Positions 24,061 to 35,220 of a stretch of DNA of 64,000 nt are shown here, piece after piece; the stretch's first letter is position 1, and every line of letters starts with the position of its first letter. Below the pieces are notes generated by a model that saw only the letters and a list, made by a program, of their open reading frames with translations, ran no database searches and was not told the DNA's origin. A program made the position numbers and the translations under genes. Source of the DNA: Stomorhina lunata (taxonomy: Eukaryota; Arthropoda; Insecta; Diptera; Rhiniidae); the NCBI GenBank assembly GCA_933228675.1, contig OW121740.1, positions 8,498,442 through 8,562,441 on the forward strand, in the 5' to 3' direction.

Positions 24061-24929
24061 TGCCGATAAATTTTCTATGCATTAGAACGCCATTTCCTTC
24101 AAAAGTTTATGTATCGATTGTGTGTTAAAACTCAACTTTAATTGTGTTGCCAATTGTCCAAATGACATTACGTATGGCAACTGGTAACAGATACACAGTT
24201 GCCTTGTCAATTACTAATCATAATGTAGATGGCAACAAGAGTCAATTCTAGTTGCCAGTTATAGAATATTTCAGCAACCGGGAATTTGTAGTTACTGTGA
24301 ATTTTGCTTTATAAAAAAGCGAATAAAATTATTCCCTGTACATCCGATTAAGCCTGGAAACTTTATTTTCAAATAAAACAAGTTTTTATTCTGTATTTTT
24401 AAATTTTTGTGACAATCCAAATTCAACAAAGTTTTTTTAATTAATTATATGACTTCCTTTAGAATCATCGACAACGTGGGTTGTTCCATATCAAGGTTGA
24501 AATCATTTACACTAATTTTTAAAGGTTAAATATTTTTATTTTCTTTTTTCACTTTTTTCATAAAAGTGGCTGACATGGTTGCCATAAGCAATACACATTT
24601 TTTTACTGGTTGTGTTGGCAGTAGAGAAAGCAACTGAAATTCGGTTTTGATACACAATCTGTGGATTTTAACGAAGCGCTTGTCGAGCAATATTGATATA
24701 TAGTCTTTAAAGTGTGTAGCCTATCCACCGCCATTTCCACTGACATGTCAGTGTCATGACATACCGCTATAGAAGCAGAGATTTGGTTTGTTTCGTTTTT
24801 TAGATCTTGATTTCTTATATGAACTTTCAAATGGTGTCGAGGGAATAGGATGAGTAACCGTAAGGTACTTTATATTATTTTAATATATTTTATTTTTTAA
24901 GATATTTTAAAATTTTCGGCTTTAGGACA
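24061..24929. other. Balanced-composition interval, nothing recognised
   Basis: This region is less A/T-rich than its surroundings and contains several TTGCCA/TGGCAA motifs (24150-24280). A 75-codon minus-strand frame at 24603-24830 has no recognisable domain. It could be an old repeat. Confidence 0.35.
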
Positions 24930-25090
24930 TACTGGACCTAATCTTCTTAATATTAATACCACCAATATCCGACCGAAATACAACTCTCATTTACTGGCTG
25001 ATGTTTTAAAGCTTTTTTAAGAGCTTTTAGACAGCGTACAAGAGAGGGCAAAGGTTGTTATCGGTGACAGAATTATAGCCAACTCTATTA
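24930..25090 (+). pseudogene. LINE reverse-transcriptase fragment, left part
   Basis: Translating this strand gives TTNIRPKYNSHLL and, after one stop, ELLDSVQERAKVVIGDRI. These match IRPKMEYNSHVW and ELLDRVQERAKVLIGDSR of the LINE at 41996-43361. The fragment is broken at 25090 by the DD37E transposon and resumes at 26387. It carries stop codons and is not functional. Confidence 0.8.
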
Positions 25091-26386
25091 AAGAGTGTTC
25101 TAAAAAAAATATGCATTTACTATTTTAGACAAAATTTATCCATAGTGCAAGAAATAATTTATTTTTTGATCAAGTTAGTTTCTATAGATATGTCAGATAC
25201 TATTATTTTAGAAATTAATAATTTTCAATAGTTATTTCAATCAAAATGGACTGCGAAAAAAAAGTTCGTGAAAATATAATTAAAACTTTTCAAAAAAATC
25301 CGTCATGGACTTTTAAAAAAATAGCTAAAAATTTGAAAGTTGACCCTTGAACGGTTTCTAATGCCATCAGACGGTATAAGGAAAACCTGAGCATTGTAAG
25401 AAAACCTGGATCAGGGAGGAAAAAAGGTCCTACAGATATTGGTAAGGCAAAGAAGTCGAGCGAGTCTTTCGAAGAGCGCCTAACACTTCTTTAAGAAAAG
25501 CAGCTCGTACGGTGAAATGTTCTACGAATTTTTCACATAGAGTCAAAGCTTATGCTGGACTGAAGACATACAAAGTCCAAAAGGTTCCAGATCGCAATGC
25601 TATAAAGAACTTAGAAGCAAAAAAACGAGCGAAAAAATTGAAGTCTGATTTTATAAAAAAATACACCTGCTGTGTGATGGATGATGAAACATACGTACTG
25701 GCAGACTTTTCTCAACTTCCTGGTCAAGATTTTTATGTTGCTGATAAACGGGGCAATGTTCGGCAAGAGCTTCGCACTAAAAAACAAACAAAATTCCCTA
25801 AGAAGTTTCTCGTGTGGCAAGTTATTTGCAGTTGTGGCAAAAGAAGTAAAGTATTTGTGGCATCTGGCACAATAAACACAGAAATTTATATAAAGGAGTG
25901 CCTACAAAAACGGTTGTTATCCTTTTTAAGAGAGCACAGAGTGACTACATTTTTTTGGCCCGACTTGGCATCATGCCATTATGGAAAAAAGGCACTTGAG
26001 TGGTACTCAAAGAATAATGTCATTTTTGTACCACGAGAGGCAAATCCACCTAACTGTCCAGAACTTCGGCCTGTGGAAAGGTATTGGGCTCTGGTAAAAA
26101 AGGAATTGAAGAACACAGGAAAGATTTCCAAGAGCATGTCCGATTTTAAGCGCAGGTGCAACACATGCTCCAAAAAGGTATCAGAAGCAACTGTAAAATC
26201 TTTAATGGGAGGGTTTCCGAAAAAAGTCGATAATTTTGCAAAACCCGAGTACTAAGTAAACATTTTATTGCTAAATGATTTTGTATAATATGTCATTATA
26301 TTTGCGTATTTTGTAGAGTTTTTATATTAAAAGGTTTGATTTTTATTTAAGAAAATCCAACTACAAATTTTATTTAGAGCACTCTT
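25091..26386 (+). mobile_element. Tc1/mariner-type transposon, DD37E-like, copy 1
   Basis: A 1.3-kb element whose short inverted ends start AAGAGTGTTCTAAA and finish TTTAGAGCACTCTT. TA flanks both sides (25089-25090 and 26387-26388). It encodes a damaged transposase on the + strand. Joining the flanks across one TA restores an uninterrupted match of the surrounding LINE fragment (NSINTLEYRSN), which supports these exact borders. It is the most complete of three copies in the window. Confidence 0.85.
25246..26255 (+). pseudogene. DD37E transposase, inactivated
   Basis: The reading starts MDCEKKVRENIIKTFQKN, with a helix-turn-helix region (FKKIAKNLKVDP, TVSNAIRRYK) that should bind the element ends. 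A TGA replaces the Arg codon seen in copy 2 (VDPRTVSNAI). A frameshift near 25440-25450 then moves the sequence into the frame that stays open from 25512 to 26255. The catalytic domain follows: Asp in CCVMDDETY, Asp in WPDLASCHYG and Glu in RPVERYW. Thirty-seven residues separate the second Asp from that Glu, matching the mosquito-type DD37E group rather than DD34E Tc1 or DD34D mariner. A Glu five residues earlier (CPELRP) would give 32, but the alignment to PxENxW-type Tc1 motifs favours 37. Confidence 0.82.
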
Positions 26387-26500
26387 TAATACACTAGAAT
26401 ATCGCAGCAATAAGGGTCGTGTCTCACAGTTTTCTCGCTATTAATGACTGTTTCATTGTGGAACATGCAATTCAAAAAGAGCTAATTCGTTTGTAATCTT
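26387..26500 (+). pseudogene. LINE reverse-transcriptase fragment, right part
   Basis: This continues the fragment interrupted at 25090. NTLEYRSNKGRVSQFSRY matches SIDSLEHRRNVGCVSLFYRY of the intact LINE, followed by stop codons and a weak CGTCNSK match to FGMCSNE. It marks the far side of the transposon insertion. Confidence 0.72.
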
Positions 26501-26639
26501 GGCTTAGTGGTGTTATGTGAGATTAATCATCTCGACCCTGAAAACCATATATCGTTGCGAAACTTTATGTTATAGAATTTTTATTTCAAGAGTTTTTTTT
26601 AAAGAGTTTAAAGCAGTGACGACCAATACAATAACAATT

Positions 26640-26865
26640 TAATTGTAGGTCTCACTTACCGGAATTGAGATTTTGGACTTATCAATCGGTTCACATTTGA
26701 CCTTAGCTTCCATATAAGACCCAATGACGGAAATGGATTAAATATGAGAAAATTTAGCAAATATATGTCTTTATGGGAAAAAAAAGACATTTGACCTCAG
26801 TGTTAAAGGGTATCATATGGTCGAGCTTGACCGACTATAGTACTTTCTTATTTTGTAATTTTTCA
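26640..26865 (-). repeat. CCGACTATAG dispersed-repeat family, partial copy
   Basis: It contains ACCGGAATTGAGATTTTGG, TTAGCAAATATATG, GGGTATCATATGGTCGAGC and TTGACCGACTATAG. The same landmarks occur, in the other orientation, at 48388-48480 and elsewhere. Confidence 0.7.
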
Positions 26866-28428
26866 GTCGTTTACTTTTAAAATTTAATATTAAAAATAAT
26901 CCCAAATAATTGCCCATGAAAATAGCAATTTATTTTATATAAAAAAACGGAACATGGTATCAATTTATTTTTCCCTTTTAAGAAAAACCTCATCTCAAAA
27001 ACTAAAATTATTAAGACATATAAAAATGAAATTATAAAAGCAATTCTTTTCTTTGAAAAATAAAATAAAAATTATATATAAAACAAAACTTAAAATAAAA
27101 TTATATACATTTAAAAAATTTAATTTAAATAAAAATTATTATAAATAAAAAAAAAATTACAAAAAAAATATATATAAAAAATTTATAAAAAAAAATGTTA
27201 AGTATTTGAAAAAAATTAATTTAATTTTTAAGAAAATATTTAAAATTAAGACAGTTTAAGCTGAATATTATAAAAAAAATATATATACACATATATTTAC
27301 AAGAAATAAAATAAATAAAAATCATAAAAATACAAAAAAAATATCTATATAATGTATTAAAAATATTTATTAAAAAATAAAACATCAAAAAAAAAACTTT
27401 GCTTTGTTCGTTTATAATTAAAACTTATAATCAATTAAAATCCCCTACAAAATTAAATAAAAAATTATAAAAAAAATAAAAACTATTTATATAAAAAGAC
27501 AAGAAAATAATATAAAAAATTAAAAATATATAAAAAAACTATATAACATTAAAAAAAATTTATGTTTATGTTCGTTTTATATAAATATTTAACGTGTGGC
27601 TATAAATGATTATTCATGGATAAAAGTTAAAATAAAAATTAAATTAATAAAAAAAAAAACTCAAAAACTGATGTTTCGAATAAATATGTATTTGTATTTG
27701 TTGTCTCACATAAACTAAATTGAAAATTTGTGAATTTAAATTTTATTACAATGAAACCAAAATATATCTCATAAAAATTCATTAACTTAAATTATTGTGG
27801 TATAAAATAATATTAACAAAAAACAAAAAAAAAAAAAAAAACGAAATAAAATTTATAATAAAATAAAAACTTTTCAAGATAATATGAGTCTTATTATTTT
27901 TTCAATTCGAATTTTGATCAGGAAATAAACGGATTTAAAAGTTTTGAATAAAAAATTTAAATGGTCAATGACCTTTGACCTAAAAAAATACTAAGTATAG
28001 TGTAACATTTTGGATTCTTGGAAAATCCGGAATCTTTTTAAATGCCGACCAATTTTGTCGGCATATTACTTGTCTTTATTGGCGACTCACAGAAAAAAGT
28101 TCAACGGTGTCGAGCCGCAGCTTCTTGGCACTAGGAAGAGTGAACACAAAAAAATAGGTTAGTATTGTGACAGGTGTCTGCATTGACCGTAATGGTTGCG
28201 CCGTTCAAAGTAATATGGGCCTCGTAATGGGTGCATCATCCGAAAAGATGATTTTTTTTGTCTTTGTTTTAAAAATAAATCCTAGCGATGCTCAAGCGTA
28301 AATCGAAATAAAATGTGGTTCAAATTTTAACTAATAACCCGTTACTAATTTTTTTCAAAACCGTTAACCCCGTTTACGCGTGACACTTAAACATAGAAAC
28401 AAATAAACTAACTTATATGGATTATAAT
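26866..28428. other. A/T-rich interval with one balanced island
   Basis: Almost pure A/T runs to about 28000. Bases 28050-28320 are an exception, with balanced composition and a short + strand frame (TGVCIDRNGCAVQSNMGL) after an acceptor-like TTGTGACAG at about 28171. I could not assign it to a family. It may be a degenerate repeat or a small exon. Confidence 0.35.
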
Positions 28429-29100
28429 CAGGCGTAGGCAGCCCATACCACCAGAAGCCGATGACTTTTTGTAATTTTCGTTTATATTTCGATCATTAAT
28501 GAAAATCGTGAAAATAAGTATTAAAAGCATTCAGTTGGAGCTTTGTTAAAAAAAATATTTGTTAAAGAAACATTTTGGTAAAAATATTTTTCTTTGGAAA
28601 ACTTTTATATAAAAATATTTTTTTTTGTAGAAAATTTTTCGATAAAAATTTCTGTAAAACTTAAAAAAAAATTTCTATTGAAAAATTTTCTATAAAAATT
28701 GTTGAGAAAAATACTTTTCTATAGAAATATTTGCGATAGAAATATTTTTCTGTAAAAATTGTTGATAAAAAAAATTTTCTATAGAAAAATGTTTGATCAA
28801 AAAAATGTCTATAAAAAATTATTGATAAAAAATTTTCTATAGAAAAAATTTTGATAAAAAAATTTTCTATAAAAACTTTTTGAATAAAAAAATTTTTCTA
28901 TAGAAAACTTTTTATCAAAAATTTTTCTATACAAAAGTTTTTATCAAAAAATTTTCTATAGAAAAGTTTCATATCAATAATTTCTAACAGAAAATTTTTT
29001 ACCCAAAATTTTTCTATATAAAATATTTTATCAAAAATTTTTCTAAAGAAATTTTTTTTTTACCAAAAATCTTTCTATAGAAATTTTTTTTATCAAAAAA
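28429..29100. mobile_element. Foldback element A2, left end plus array
   Basis: The end CAGGCGTAGGCAGCCCATAC, then CCACCAGAAGCCGATGA, matches the left end of A1 and the complement of the right ends of A1 and A3. From about 28550 it passes into the TTTTCTATAGAAAA-type array (about 30-bp units, with GATAAAAA linkers). No matching right end was found before other repeats take over, so the copy is truncated or rearranged. Confidence 0.75.
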
Positions 29101-29147
29101 TAACAAAATAGTCGGGATGTAAATATTAATAAATAAATGTAACAGAT

Positions 29148-29474
29148 TTGGGATTAAATGCGAATACTCTTCTTTTTGGAAAATTTTTTTGCCCGAAATT
29201 TTTCTGAAGAAAATTTTACTATCAAAAATTTTTCTATAAAATTTTCTTTTTACAGAAAAATATTTCTACCGAAAATTTTTCCATAAAAAATTTCTATAGA
29301 AAAATTTTGGATAAAATTCTATAGAAAAATTTTCGATAAAATTCTATAGAAAAAATTTTGGATAAAAAATTTCTATAAAAAAGTTTTGGATAAAAAAAAA
29401 TTCATCAAAAAATAACAAAATTGTCGGGATGTAAATAATATTCAAAAAGGAAGAGTATTCGCATTTGATCCCAA
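29148..29474. mobile_element. Snap-back repeat carrying minisatellite units
   Basis: TTGGGATTAAATGCGAATAC (29148 on) pairs with GTATTCGCATTTGATCCCAA (to 29474). Just outside the left arm and just inside the right arm lies a direct repeat (ATAACAAAATAGTCGGGATG near 29100 and ATAACAAAATTGTCGGGATG near 29411). The interior consists of TTTTCTATAGAAAA-like units. This resembles a duplicated and inverted junction of element A2. Confidence 0.65.
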
Positions 29475-31310
29475 TTTTCACTAAAAATTCAAATTTTCAT
29501 TAAAAATCAAAATTTTTATTAAATCTTCAAATTTTCACTAAAAATTCAAATTTTCACTAAAAATTTAAAATTTTCACTAAAAATTCAAATTTTTACTAAA
29601 AATCAAATTTTTACAAAAAATTCAAATTTTTACTGAAATTTTAAATTTTCACTAAAAATAAAAATTTTCACTTGAAATTCTAATTTTCACTTGAAATTCT
29701 AATTTTCACTTGAAATTCAAATTTTTACTCAAAATTCAAATTTTTACTAAAAATCAAATTTTTACAAAATTCAAATTTTCACTGAAAATTTAAATTTTCA
29801 CTGAAAATTTAAATTTTCACTAAAAATTAAAATTTTCACTTGAAATTCAAATTTTCACTTGAAATTCAAATTTTTACTCAAAATTAAAATTTTTACTAAG
29901 AATTAAAATTTTCACTGGAAATTTAAACTTTCACTAAAAATTCAAATTTTTATTAAAAATTCAAATTTTTATTAAAAATTCAAATTTTTATTAAAAATTC
30001 AAATTTTTATTAAAAATTCAAATTTTTATTAAAAATTCAAATTTTTATTAAAAATTCAAATTTTTATTAAAAATTCAAATTTTCATTAAAAATTCAAATT
30101 TTTATTAAAAATTCAAATTTTTATTAAAAATTCAAATTTTTATTAAAAAATTCAAATTTTCGCTAAAAATTCAAATTTTAATTTTAAACGCAAATTCAAA
30201 TTTTCAATAAAAATTCAAATTTTTACTAAAAATTCAAATTTTTACTAAAAATTCAAATTTTAACTAAAAATTCAAATTTTCAGTAAAAATTCAAATTTTC
30301 AGTAAAAATTCAAATTTTCAGTAAAAATTCGAATTTTTACTGGAAATTCAAATTTTTACTGAAAATTCAAACTTTCACTAAAAATTCAAATTTTTACTAA
30401 AAATTAAATTTGTACTAAAAACTAAAATTTTCACTAAAAATTCAAATTTTTACTAAAAATTCAAATTTTTACTAGAAATTCAAAGTTTTATTAAAATTTT
30501 AAATTTGCGTTAAAAATTAAAATTTTCATTAAAATTTAAAATTTCACTTAAAATTAAATTTTTACAAAAAAGTCAAAATTTTAATTTGAATTGAAAATTT
30601 TCATTAAAAATTCAAATTTTAACTAACAATAAAATTTTCACAAAAATTCAAAATTTTTCTAAAAATTCAAATTTTTACTAAAAAATCTAATTTTTACTAA
30701 AAATTCAAATTTTTACTAAAAATTCAAATTTTTACTAAAAATTCAAATTTTTACTTTAAATTCAAATTTTCACTGAAAATTCATATTTTCACTAAAAATT
30801 CAAATTTTCATTAAAAATTAAAATTTTCACAAAAAACTCAAATTTTTACTAAAAATTAAAATTTTCACTTAAAATTAAAATTTTCACTAAAAATTCAAAT
30901 TTTCACTAAAAATTCAAATTTTCACTAAAAATTCAAATTTTCACTAAAAATTCAAATTTTCACTAAAAATTCAAATTTTTAATAAAAATTGTAATTTTTA
31001 CTAAATATACAAATTTTCACTAAAAATTCAAATTTTCACTAAAATTTAAAATTTTCACTAAAATTTAAAATTTTACTTAAAATTACATTTTTTACAAAAA
31101 ACTTAAAATTTTAACTTAAATTGAAAATCCAAATTTTTTCTAAAAATTCAAATTTTACTAAAAATTCAAATTTTTACTAAAATTTAAAATTTTCACTAAA
31201 AATTCACATTTTCACTTAAAATTCAAATTTTCACTAAAAATTCAAATTTTGACTAAAAATTCAAATTTTCACTAAAAATTAAAATTTGAAATTAAAAATT
31301 TCACTTAAAA
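29475..31310. repeat. 19-bp minisatellite
   Basis: Nearly 100 units of 19 bp, consensus AAAAATTCAAATTTTYACT. TTCAAATTTT recurs at 29941 and 29960, confirming the period. A run of identical TATTAAAAATTCAAATTTT units at 29940-30130 points to recent local expansion. Some units are shortened by one or two bases. Confidence 0.93.
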
Positions 31311-32669
31311 TTACTAATTACTACAACTTAATGGATTTTTAGCTCAATTAATATCATTAAAGATAGTCTTAATAAAATTGTCAAAAACTAGGAAACTCAC
31401 GTAAATGGAAATGTATATGGGCTGTGCGTAACATCGAACTTTTTCGAAGATGTAAGATAAATAAAAATTTTAAAAATTCAAATTTCAAAAATATTATCTT
31501 GAAAATGTAAGAGAAAATTATGCTCTGAGTATAATAATAAATAATTTTATAAAATATCGATAAACAAATAGAATTCTCAAGGATACTTATGATCATAAAT
31601 GTAAATATTTTAAACTTAATAAAAGTTATAATGAAATAAATAAATAAATAAAAATAATAACAATATAAATTAACAACATATCAAACATAAGTAATTTAAC
31701 AGGTCATGTCAACAAAAGAATTACTTTCAAAATATTCAATTTAACATCAAATTTTAAATGAAATCTAAGATAATAGAAAAAACTCCAAGTGATATTATTT
31801 CATGAAGAAAAGAAGTTTTTATAATAAAGAAAAAAAAGTATTTTGAAATCTTATAACAAAAAAGGTGAGTCAAATTTTTAAATAAAAATCTTTAATGCAT
31901 TAAATTAAATACTAAAAAAAAAACTTAGAACTAGTCTTCCAACAAAAAAATCTATTATTTCCTAAACACGACAGGATTTTTACTAAAAAGAGCTGCTATT
32001 TAAAGATTTATTTTGTAATTCGTAAGCTTTATACCAAGTGTATTGCTCTAGATTCTTAGCCACATTATTCCTAAACGAAAAATAATTTTAGGACAAGCTT
32101 ACAATTCAAATTTTCCATTCAATAGATATATTTCTACAATAATTTTTTGAAATCTTTTTAACGTTTATAAATAAAGGGTGTTAATTTATTGCAATACACT
32201 TAGAATAAACTTTGGGAATAACAAATTTCAAATTTATAAAAAATCATTCCATATATCGTGAGCCTATATTCAATACCGCCTATGAACCAATTTCTTTTAA
32301 CACTTTTTATTGTAAAACTGTTTTTTTTATCAAAGAACTTCTCTTATAATGAAAATCTGAGGGAAGAAATCTATTGAGGAAGTTATTGGCTTAAATATAT
32401 TGCAGAGGAAATATTGACTTCAATTAGAGTATTTTAAATTTTAAACACTTTTTTGTCACTCCTTAAAAATATTTTATATGGTTCATAGACGGTATTGAAT
32501 ATTGTATATTTTCAACAAAATCAATAAATTCAAAATTCATCTCCTGCATGATTAATACATATTTAAAAGCTCTAAAACTATGGCTCTAAAAAACAATTAA
32601 AACTACTAAAAATTTTTAAATTAATCTACTAAAATTTCAGAAATGTTCCCTTTTCAACCCTTTCGTATA
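31311..32669. other. A/T-rich interval, nothing recognised
   Basis: No exon-like block. CAATACCGYCTATGAACC near 32270 and its approximate complement near 32480 hint at an old inverted repeat of about 220 bp. Confidence 0.4.
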
Positions 32670-32850
32670 ACTATAAAATTTTCAATTGACAATTTCTCAA
32701 TTTCAATTAAAAAATTCAACCTCATTTTCAATTGGGCTTTTCTCAATTTCAATTGGGCTTTTCTCAATTGCAATTGAAAAATTCTCAATTTCAATTGCAA
32801 AGTCTCAATTTCAATTAAAAATTTCTCAATTACAATTGAAAATGGTGTAG
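32670..32850. repeat. About 21-bp CAATTG minisatellite
   Basis: Seven or eight diverged units of TTCTCAATTTCAATTGGGCT and variants. The unit is built round the palindrome CAATTG. Confidence 0.85.
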
Positions 32851-32868
32851 TATTTCCGTTATTCTTTT

Positions 32869-33345
32869 GTCAGTTTAAGAGAAAAGTAACTATACCACAT
32901 AACCATCCTATACCTCAGTATCCGCACTTACTCTAAAACTTAATTAATACAAATGATTTCCAAGTCAGAGATAGATAGGTTTGGATTTTAGACATAGGTC
33001 ATTAAGATATATAGGTAAAAACAGAGCTTGAGTTAATAATGAACACGTTGGATGATATCGTATCTATGAAAACTTTTATAGAGCGATTTCTGACAAAGCT
33101 TCGTATTAACCAGATTGAGTAAAATATGTATTATTATTCCAATCGAATCAGAATCACTTTATTTTAAAGATGTCCACCCCTCTGGCTGGCGATCCGTGTA
33201 AACTTGTAATGAATGTATAGATCGCTTTTGGTAGACATTTTGTCTGGTAGTAGACTACAACCGCCACTTATGGCAGAAATCGGATCATTATTTCTTCGTA
33301 TCATAAGACTTCCCGAAATTGAGATTTTTGTAAAGAATTTTACCA
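32869..33345. repeat. Dispersed-repeat fragments
   Basis: Bases 32869-32930 repeat the GTCAGTTTAAGAGAAAA element of 17228-17302. Bases 32940-33345 contain CCACCCCTCTGGCTGGCGAT, GCAGAAATCGGATCATTATT and GACTTCCCGAAATTGAGATTT, which are landmarks of the CCGACTATAG family (compare 51640-51665 and 57805-57830). Confidence 0.6.
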
Positions 33346-33461
33346 AATTTTTATGAAATTTAGGAGAAATATAGCTTATACTTAAAATTGTTTTGCATAC
33401 TTTAAGGAGATTTAAAATATTTTATAGTGTTATCTATTATATTCGATCTTTTCTTAGTTAC

Positions 33462-33803
33462 ATATCGTCGTGCGGGAGTTTATGTGCTCTATCCGCCATT
33501 TTACATATTTTGAGTAAATGATGCCACTTTAGTTTCTCGACCCTAAATTTTTCAAATCTGCAATCCGTTTTCGGCAATCTCGTCTAGTTTGTGAGATAAA
33601 TAGTGTCTGTTTTGTTCTATATCCTTCAAAATGGATTTTTGTTTTTTTTTTGTGCTGTTTTGCTCTATACGCCAAATATATGGTGCAAAATCTTAAAATT
33701 ATATCGTATAGTTTTTTAGGAAAATTAAGTTAAAGCTTCAAGATCGATTTTCTTAAAATGCATTTTTGGCGTATAAAGCACTTAAACTCCCGCAGGATGA
33801 TAT
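33462..33803. mobile_element. MITE with about 35-bp inverted ends
   Basis: The left end ATATCGTCGTGCGGGAGTTT, then ATGTGCTCTATCCGCCA, is inverted on the right as TGGCGTATAAAGCACTTAAA followed by CTCCCGCAGGATGATAT. Element length is 342 bp with no coding potential. The flanks AC and TT give no clear target duplication. Confidence 0.8.
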
Positions 33804-35220
33804 TTCAATTGTATAATTTAAGATACATATTAAGTAGTCAATTAAATTGTTGACAACTTGATAAAATTTGTTGCAGCCTCCCTAAAGTATGCAACAAGAT
33901 CTTCCTAAAAAAATTTTAGAAATCGATTAGTTTGAAATGCTTCAATTTGGTTTAGGTTTTCAGTGAAAATTTACATTTCTGAATGTTTTTAAATAATATT
34001 ACAAAAGTGCATTATATTTCAAAAGTAGTCAACATTTATAAATATTTGTACATACATATAAATATAAATTAAAAACGAACAAAATAATAAAATTCAAATT
34101 ATTAAAAGTAGTTTTTAAATGAACAATTAAGAAAAAAAAAACCTTGATAACGACAACAAAATATTACAAACAAAGAAATATTAAAAAAAAATTAAACCTA
34201 ATTTTGATATATAAATAAGATTTCCGAAAATTTAAATATTGATTTAAAGGTTTACTATAAAAAAAAGTTAAATTCAAAAACTTTACTACCAATTTCTCAA
34301 TGACAACTTAAAGTTAATAGTAAAAAAACAGTCAATTTGATAAAATTTGTTTATGAAACTGAAGAAACATTGAGAAAATGGTCTTTGAAAAATATATAAC
34401 TAAGATTTTACTTATTGATAAAAAAAAACATAAAAAATGTGGTGATTTTAATAACTGTTTATATATACAAACTTATATATTCTAGTCTAGTATGTAATAA
34501 TTATATATCTTAAAAAATTATATATATATATTTCTAACTATATATACAAACACTCCCCCCTTACCCTAATTCTATATAATCTCTGAATACTATATATTCA
34601 AACTGTATATTCTCTTTAGATCAAATATATATACAAACATGCCTATATAATCGAAATGTTTTGCTTTTTTCCTTTTTGAAAATCGAAAAATCCTTACAAG
34701 GAAAAGAAAAATTATATATTTTATTTAAATTTTAAAACTGATTTATCAATAAATTTTAAAACAAAAAAAAAACAATATTTTCTTTTAATTAACAAAAAAA
34801 AAATAATTTCGAAATTTTAAATTTCGTAAAAGATCGTTTAAATTAAGTTAAGTATACAAATCTTAATTGTCAATTTAGTTTGTACAATTTGTAGTTTAGT
34901 TTTTGCACTAATTATTTAAAATAATAGTTTTTTAATGTTTCTGTAATTATTTGTAAATTGAAGGCAAATCTGTAATAATTGTAATGGCTTTAGATTATGT
35001 ACAATTCATTTTAATATGATTTTGTAGTTTGACTGTAACCAGAGTTTATGATTTTGTAGTCATATTAAATGTAATTATGTATGATCATTTTATAATTTTC
35101 TTCTAAACTTAATGCTAGTTCTAATAATACTAGTTTCGGCAGTTTCAATTTTTTTTACGAAGTCCATCAATTTAAATTCAATATTAATTTTTATTTTTTT
35201 TTTAAGTTTGAAACTTCATT
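33804..35220. other. A/T-rich interval, nothing recognised
   Basis: Extremely A/T-rich with many TATATA segments around 34440-34640. No gene or element identified. Confidence 0.5.
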
